In this document: positions 59,014-64,000 of the stretch, one piece after another
Position numbering within the stretch: the stretch's first letter is position 1
How the letters are laid out: the number at the start of each line of letters is the position of its first letter
Assembly (NCBI RefSeq): GCF_020687825.1
Contig: NZ_JAJEWP010000001.1
Span: forward strand, 1,334,998 to 1,398,997
Length of the DNA stretch: 64,000 nt
Direction: 5' to 3'
Origin: Fluctibacter halophilus
GTDB taxonomy: Bacteria; Pseudomonadota; Gammaproteobacteria; Enterobacterales; Alteromonadaceae
Notes under the pieces: generated by a model
Told to the model about the DNA's origin: nothing
What the model saw: the letters and a program-made list of their open reading frames with translations, nothing else
Database searches by the model: none
Position numbers and translations under genes: made by a program

Positions 59014-60410
59014 CGGGTCACCAACACCACCGCCGTCACCACCAGCGCAACCAGCACATTTAATACCGCCCCTTCCCTGGCCATGGTGCCGATGGAAAAC
59101 TTGCCGCTGGCATAGATAATCGCATTCGGTGCGGTAGCCACCGGCAACATGAAGGCGCAACTAGCGCTGATCGCCGCAGGCATCATCAACAACGCTGGGT
59201 CAATACCTACCGCCATGCCTGCACTGGCCAGGATTGGCATTAACAAGGTCGCTGTCGCCGTGTTGGAGGTGATTTCCGTCAGGAATGTCACGCAAAGGCA
59301 CAGCACAAGGATCAATACCGGAAGCGGCAGGTCCGCAAGACCACTCAACCAGACGCCCATTTGCTCACTTAACCCGGATGCCCCGAAAGCTTTGGCGATA
59401 CAAATACCTCCGGCAAACAACAACAGCATTCCCCAGGGAATATCACCGGCGCTTTGCCAGTCTAACAACCGTGGCCGTTTAACGGGTTTTTCCTTATCTT
59501 CCTGCTGCTGTGGTGTCTCACCATTAGGGACTAAAAACATCAACACCACACCCGCCAGTGCAATAGTACTGTCACCCACCATTGGCATATCAAACCACTC
59601 GGTCCAATAGGGCCTGAACACCCATGCCAGGGCGATAAGCCCGAACACCATCAATACCCGCTTTTCAGGTGCACGCCATGCGCCGGGTTCAGGTAACGGT
59701 GGTGCTTGCAACGTGCCCAGACCGCGGGACAACCACAACGCCATGATTGGAATGGCCAGCAACACGATGGGCAGGCCAGTTTTCATCCAGGTCAGAAAAC
59801 TGATTTCCTGGCCGACACTTTCACTGTATACACTCATGAAAATAATGTTCGGTGGCGTACCAATCGGTGTCCCCACACCGCCCAGACTTGCCGCATAAGC
59901 AATGCCCAGCAGAATAGCGGTATTAATACGCGGACAATTCAGGTGTGCCAGTACCGCCAACCCGATGGGCAGCAACATTAATGTGGTGGCCGTATTCGAG
60001 ATCCACATGCTTAACAGTGCCGACGTCAGCATAAAGGCCAACACCAGTCGTTTGGCACTGCTGGCGCCGGTCAGGCGCATCATATACACCGCCAGACGCG
60101 TGTGGACGTTTGAACGTTCCAGTGCTTTTGACAGCATAAACGCCCCCATCAGCAACAGGATCACGTGGGAACCCAACGCAGAAGCGGCTTGTTGATGGGT
60201 CAGTACACCGGCCATTGGAAATGCCGCAAAAGGGATCAGAGACGTGGCAGGGATTGGCAATGCTTCACTGACCCACAACACCGCCGTAAACAGGGTTATC
60301 GCTACCGTCAGCGCAATAGCCTGGGACTGGCCCATCAGCATCAATCCAGCAGCCACCAGGACACTGGCCAGCAGCGCGAACACAACGGTTAAAACATTGG
60401 CCCGTGTCAT
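59010..60410 (-). CDS. SLC13/DASS family sodium-coupled carboxylate transporter
   Basis: A 466-residue polytopic carrier with two inverted repeats, each with a Ser-Asn-Thr sodium/substrate motif: SNTATTLMLLPIG and SNTATATLLMPILAS. VLWVSEALPIPATSLIPF and FAGGICIAKAFGASGLSEQ are family-typical. A dicarboxylate such as succinate is the usual substrate. ATG 60410 follows the nagZ stop by 2 bases, so the genes are co-transcribed. Confidence 0.93.
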   Translation of the reverse strand: MTRANVLTVVFALLASVLVAAGLMLMGQSQAIALTVAITLFTAVLWVSEALPIPATSLIPFAAFPMAGVLTHQQAASALGSHVILLLMGAFMLSKALERSNVHTRLAVYMMRLTGASSAKRLVLAFMLTSALLSMWISNTATTLMLLPIGLAVLAHLNCPRINTAILLGIAYAASLGGVGTPIGTPPNIIFMSVYSESVGQEISFLTWMKTGLPIVLLAIPIMALWLSRGLGTLQAPPLPEPGAWRAPEKRVLMVFGLIALAWVFRPYWTEWFDMPMVGDSTIALAGVVLMFLVPNGETPQQQEDKEKPVKRPRLLDWQSAGDIPWGMLLLFAGGICIAKAFGASGLSEQMGVWLSGLADLPLPVLILVLCLCVTFLTEITSNTATATLLMPILASAGMAVGIDPALLMMPAAISASCAFMLPVATAPNAIIYASGKFSIGTMAREGAVLNVLVALVVTAVVLVTR

Positions 60411-60412
60411 GG

Positions 60413-61441
60413 TTATTGTTCAGCGGATTGTTGGTTAAAGGCGCTCAGTTGTTCGCAGGCAGCTTTGTGCGCATAACTGTTGGTCAAACCGGCAAAGTCG
60501 GTTTGCGAAGGTTGTTTGCGCAGCCGCAACAAACGATCACTGGCCTCAAACCCCTTGGGCAAGCCATCCATCACCTGCACCGCACCCGCCTGATCATTGC
60601 AAACCAGCACCATATCGCAGCCAGCATCGAGGGCGAGTTCGGCACGTTGTGCGTAGCCACCGACGTGAACGGCACCCTGCATGGACAAATCATCAGAGAA
60701 TACCACGCCGTCGAAATCAAGACGCTTGCGCAGAATATCGCGGATCCACACCTTACTGAACCCGGCTGGCAGCTTATCCACAGCAGGGTAAACCACGTGC
60801 GCAGGCATTACCGCATCCAGCAACCCCTGTTGATGAATTTCAGCAAAAATGCGCATGTCATACTGGAAAATCTCGCCTTCACTGCGCTGGTCTACCGGTA
60901 ACGCGAAATGGGAATCTTCCTTGACGTTGCCGTGACCGGGGAAATGCTTGCCGGTCGCTTTCATGCCGGCTTTATGCATACCTTTAATAAACTGGCTTGC
61001 CAGTTGGACAATCACTTCCGGCTGCTGATGGAAACTGCGATCGCCAATCACATCGCTGACGCCATGAATGTCCAGCACCGGTGCAAAACTGATATCGATA
61101 TCAAATGCCAACAATTCTGCGGCCATCAGCCAACCAAAGGTTGATGCATACTGTGAGGCAACATCCAGATCGCCGGCAGCCCGGCTATACAAGCTGCCCA
61201 TCGCAGGAATGGCGCTGAAGCCTTCCCTGAAGCGTTGCACCCGCCCACCTTCATGATCCACCGCAATCAACACATCGTTGCGACTCGCTTCACGGATACT
61301 GCGCACCAGTTCGCGCAACTGCTGCTGATCATGATAGTTTCGGGTAAATAAGATGATCCCTCCAACCGAAGGGTGATCAAGCATGTCCTTTTCGTCAGCG
61401 CTCAATAGCTCAGCTGACACGTCCATCATTAGTGGGCCCAT
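60413..61441 (-). CDS. nagZ: Beta-N-acetylhexosaminidase (peptidoglycan recycling)
   Basis: A 342-residue cytoplasmic GH3 enzyme removing GlcNAc from anhydro-muropeptides. MGPLMMDVSAELL and HPSVGGIILFTRNYHD open the barrel, KHFPGHGNVKEDSHFALP carries the His loop, and DGVVFSDDLSMQGA the nucleophilic Asp. Start ATG 61441 aligns with NagZ. It heads a two-gene unit with the DASS transporter. Confidence 0.95.
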   Translation of the reverse strand: MGPLMMDVSAELLSADEKDMLDHPSVGGIILFTRNYHDQQQLRELVRSIREASRNDVLIAVDHEGGRVQRFREGFSAIPAMGSLYSRAAGDLDVASQYASTFGWLMAAELLAFDIDISFAPVLDIHGVSDVIGDRSFHQQPEVIVQLASQFIKGMHKAGMKATGKHFPGHGNVKEDSHFALPVDQRSEGEIFQYDMRIFAEIHQQGLLDAVMPAHVVYPAVDKLPAGFSKVWIRDILRKRLDFDGVVFSDDLSMQGAVHVGGYAQRAELALDAGCDMVLVCNDQAGAVQVMDGLPKGFEASDRLLRLRKQPSQTDFAGLTNSYAHKAACEQLSAFNQQSAEQ

Positions 61442-61555
61442 ACATCCACGCAGTTATTGTTTTTGTTAGGGCGCCACTATACGACATGGGGACCACAGGG
61501 CGCAACACAGAGTCCCTTACAGTCGATCTGCGCAGCCTACCGGGCGATTCAGGCC

Positions 61556-62395
61556 TCAATCCAGGTCGGACGCTGAGTGGCGCTCATGGACCTGCAGTGC
61601 TTCTTCTCCCCAGGTACGGTTAACCCGACAGCCCCGTTGAACCGCGGGCCGTTCATCAATGGTCAACGCCCAGCGTTTAACATGGCGATAATCGTCCACC
61701 TGCAAAAAGGTCGCGGCATCATACAGCCGCCCCAACACCAGCGCCCCATACCAGGGCCAGATGGCAATATCGGCAATGGAGTATTCACTGCCCGCCATAA
61801 AGTCATTGTCGGCAAGGTGATTATCCAGCACCGACAATTGGCGTTTCACTTCCATGGTGAACCGATCAATCGGGTACTGCATCGGGTATGGCGCATAGTT
61901 GTAAAAGTGGCCGAATCCACCACCCAGGTAGGGCGCTGCACCCATCTGCCAAAACAACCAGTTCATGCATTCGGTCCTGCCCGTGGTATCGGATGGTATC
62001 AGTGCTTTACACTTCTCAGCCAGGTACAACAGGATCGCTCCAGATTCAAACACCCGGGTTGGTGGTGTGGTACTGTGATCCATCAACGCCGGTATTTTAC
62101 TGTTCGGATTGGCCGCCACAAAACCACTGGAGAATTGCTCACTGTCGGCAATTTTGATCAGCCAGGCGTCATATTCTGCTTGCTGAAAACCTCTGGCGAG
62201 TAGCTCTTCGAGCATAATGGTCACTTTCTGCCCGTTGGGGGTAGCCAGTGAATAGAGCTGCAAAGGGTGCTTGCCAACCGGCAGGTCCCCGTCGTAACGG
62301 GCTCCGGCCGTAGGTCGGTTTATCCCTGCCCATTCCCCACCATTACCGGGTTCCCATTGCCAGACGTGTGCTGGCGTGTAAGTATCCTGTGACAT
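61556..62395 (-). CDS. yghU: Glutathione S-transferase, YghU-type (disulfide-bond oxidoreductase)
   Basis: A 279-residue Nu-class glutathione transferase. The N-terminal extension DTYTPAHVWQWEPGNGGEWAGINRPTAGAR precedes HPLQLYSLATPNGQKVTIMLEEL, with the Thr-Pro-Asn of the Nu class; NPNSKIPALMD and FESGAILLYLAEK bind glutathione, and YSIADIAIWPWY is the C-terminal cap motif. AGGAAC lies upstream of ATG 62395. It can act on disulfides and organic peroxides. Single gene. Confidence 0.93.
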   Translation of the reverse strand: MSQDTYTPAHVWQWEPGNGGEWAGINRPTAGARYDGDLPVGKHPLQLYSLATPNGQKVTIMLEELLARGFQQAEYDAWLIKIADSEQFSSGFVAANPNSKIPALMDHSTTPPTRVFESGAILLYLAEKCKALIPSDTTGRTECMNWLFWQMGAAPYLGGGFGHFYNYAPYPMQYPIDRFTMEVKRQLSVLDNHLADNDFMAGSEYSIADIAIWPWYGALVLGRLYDAATFLQVDDYRHVKRWALTIDERPAVQRGCRVNRTWGEEALQVHERHSASDLD

Positions 62396-62525
62396 GCGAG
62401 TTCCTGTTGTTTAACGTATCGATCATCAGACCGTCAGGTCCTTGTTGGTTATTCAGTTCCTTTCGCGCTAGCTTATATCAGCTTTTCCCCGTGCAGGGCG
62501 TGTTGTGTTCATCTATGCTAAGACC

Positions 62526-62924
62526 ATGAACTGGTTACGACAACCCACCTCTTCGCTACTGCGCTGGTATGCGGTGTTTATTGCCGCGGCAGGACTGTTT
62601 TACGGTGCAATTCCACAATTTACCGTACAACTGTTTGCCGCCACCGACGTCCACCCCGACAGTCTGCATGTGTTCAGGGCCATCATGGGGCTTTACCTCG
62701 GCATCGCCCTTTTCCTGTTGCTGTGCTCGCGACACCACCGACATCATCGCCCAGGATTGCTGTGTGTGGTGCTGTTTATGTGGGGTCTGGCGGCTGGTCG
62801 CCTGCTGAGCATCATGATTGACCCGACCTGGCCGGTGTTCGCGCCTGTTGCTGCAACCATTGAAACGCTGCTCGGTCTTTACGCGCTGTTAATGGCACTG
62901 GCCTCCGACCGCAACACCGATTGA
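62526..62924 (+). CDS. Small membrane protein, DUF4345-like
   Basis: A 132-residue protein with four helices (YAVFIAAAGLFYGAIP, VFRAIMGLYLGIALFLLLCS, GLLCVVLFMWGLAAGRLLSI, AATIETLLGLYALLMALAS). The His-rich loop RHHRHHRPG lies between helices 2 and 3. LFRAIMGLYLG-type spacing resembles DUF4345. Function unknown. ATG 62526 (MNWLRQ) is preferred; GTG 62505 gives seven more residues. Confidence 0.7.
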   Translation: MNWLRQPTSSLLRWYAVFIAAAGLFYGAIPQFTVQLFAATDVHPDSLHVFRAIMGLYLGIALFLLLCSRHHRHHRPGLLCVVLFMWGLAAGRLLSIMIDPTWPVFAPVAATIETLLGLYALLMALASDRNTD

Positions 62925-63016
62925 TTCACTGCATACGTATGCATGCGCCATTCGGGTTACAAGCCTGTTAATCGTTTGTATGATTCGCCAACATTTTTCC
63001 TGTTTGCCGGTGTTTC

Positions 63017-64000
63017 ATGCTGCCCTTTCAACGCCAACTGAGCCGCGGTTTTTACTGCACATTGAGTCTGCCATCCAGCGCTATGGGGCTGGCACTGTCC
63101 ATTCAAATTGCCGCGTTGAGCTGGCTGCTGACGACCCAGTATGGACTGGATATTCACGATGTAGGCTGGGTATGGGCGGCAGGCCCTTTGGCCGGTATCG
63201 TCGGCCAGGTACTGATTGGGATCGTCAGCGACAATGTATGGCTATGGCACGGCAGGCGCCGGCCTTTTATCATTCTCGGCGGCATCGCTGCAGCCTTAAG
63301 TCTGCTGGCGCTACCGAATATCGACGTGATCAGCGCTTCGCTGGGGATCAACGGTTTTCTGGGTGTGGCGATCACCGTCGCCATTTTGCTCGATTTATCC
63401 ATCAATATCAGTTTTAACCCTACCCGCTCGATCATCGCCGATGTCACACCGCCAACCCACGAAAGAACCCGGGCCTACACCTGGATGCAAACGGTCTCCG
63501 GCAGCTTCGCGGTGCTGGCCTATTTTATTGGCAGTTTCTGGGACAACTATGTCCTGATCTATCTGGGTGTCATACTGGTGCTGTTAATGTCGGTTATCCC
63601 ACCGTTGTTGATCACCGAACCCCGCACCCTTTCTTCGCCCCGACAGCAGGACACAGTTCCGGCTTTCGGTGGCCTTGAAGGACTGATGATGATCCAGCCT
63701 CTATGGGGCTTTCTGCTCTATTCTGTTTACGCGATTGGTGCACGACTGCTGGGTTGGCAAGCAGATCACTACTGGATAGAAGGCCTGTGTCTGTTATTGA
63801 CCATCGTGTTGATCATTCGCGCCCTGGTGCAACCGGAACAAATCCGTGCAGATGGAACCAACGTCAACGGGTTTAAAAAGGTCCTGGCAGCCCATGGTTT
63901 TACCTGGCTGGGTGTGCAATCGATGTTCGTGTACATGATTGCGTTTGTGAAATTTAACTTACCTGAGTTGGACGCGGTACAAACCGGTCAGGTCATGTCA
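63017..64000 (+). CDS. MFS transporter, SLC45/sugar-type, N-terminal part (cut by right edge)
   Basis: 328 codons are visible with no stop before the window ends. The protein starts MLPFQRQLSRGFYCTLSLPSS at ATG 63017. AAGPLAGIVGQVLIGIVSDN followed by GRRRPFIILGGI is the helix 2-3 loop of the SLC45-like sucrose/maltose carriers, and LDLSINISFNPTRSIIADV is a second typical segment. Six or more helices are visible. Substrate is probably a sugar; not proven. The neighbouring genes give no pathway clue. Confidence 0.8.
   Translation, partial: MLPFQRQLSRGFYCTLSLPSSAMGLALSIQIAALSWLLTTQYGLDIHDVGWVWAAGPLAGIVGQVLIGIVSDNVWLWHGRRRPFIILGGIAAALSLLALPNIDVISASLGINGFLGVAITVAILLDLSINISFNPTRSIIADVTPPTHERTRAYTWMQTVSGSFAVLAYFIGSFWDNYVLIYLGVILVLLMSVIPPLLITEPRTLSSPRQQDTVPAFGGLEGLMMIQPLWGFLLYSVYAIGARLLGWQADHYWIEGLCLLLTIVLIIRALVQPEQIRADGTNVNGFKKVLAAHGFTWLGVQSMFVYMIAFVKFNLPELDAVQTGQVMS

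Noticed and set aside
61556-61623. Longer plus-strand gene between nagZ and yghU
   Set aside because: The 3' part is antisense to yghU and the upstream part lacks a ribosome site.

Overview
The window is a chromosomal segment of a marine-type gammaproteobacterium, most like the Alteromonadales. The evidence is a MerR-family LiuR regulator heading a leucine-degradation operon, valine-degradation genes with a LiuR-like site, recC-recB-recD in that order, and a PilZ-mfd-csiV-cobalamin adenosyltransferase string. I place the order only by gene content. I see no rRNA, tRNA, CRISPR, insertion sequence or prophage. Coding density is high, no gene-free stretch exceeds 300 bases, and many neighbours overlap by 4 bases.

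1-15500 is mainly acyl-CoA catabolism. On the minus strand lie mmsA, an acyl-CoA dehydrogenase and the start of a 3-hydroxyisobutyryl-CoA hydrolase (valine branch). After a receiver-TPR protein and a sensor diguanylate cyclase come a thiolase (minus) and divergent liuR-liuA-liuB-liuC-liuD-liuE (leucine branch). The same CTTTACGTTAAC core stands before mmsA and between the thiolase gene and liuR, which suggests one LiuR regulon. Two sizeable hairpins flank parts of the liu operon.

15500-30500 is mixed housekeeping and signalling: an SRPBCC protein, nucleoside hydrolase, GlxA-type regulator, isolated glgC, alpha/beta hydrolase, MFS carrier, thioesterase-like protein, HDOD protein, ketopantoate reductase, a diguanylate cyclase coupled to a glycosyltransferase, and a fused SufS-SufE cysteine desulfurase behind two small genes.

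30660-43751 holds an unrecognised 1465-residue polytopic membrane protein converging on recCBD. 44036-50487 holds PPK2, then five consecutive genes for exported proteins: a PEP-CTERM protein with a convincing sigma-54 -24/-12 promoter, three tandem secreted tail-collar (MdpB-like) proteins with a conserved CX9C near the mature N-terminus, and a Sel1-repeat protein that seems to start at AUC. xthA and a CbiM-like membrane protein follow. This exported set is the best candidate for an undescribed system.

50488-64000 carries an NTF2-like secreted protein, a phosphoribosyltransferase, a lone LolC/E permease, the coupled pilZ-mfd-csiV-pduO operon, nagZ with a DASS transporter, a YghU-type glutathione transferase, a small membrane protein, and an MFS (SLC45-like) gene cut by the right edge.
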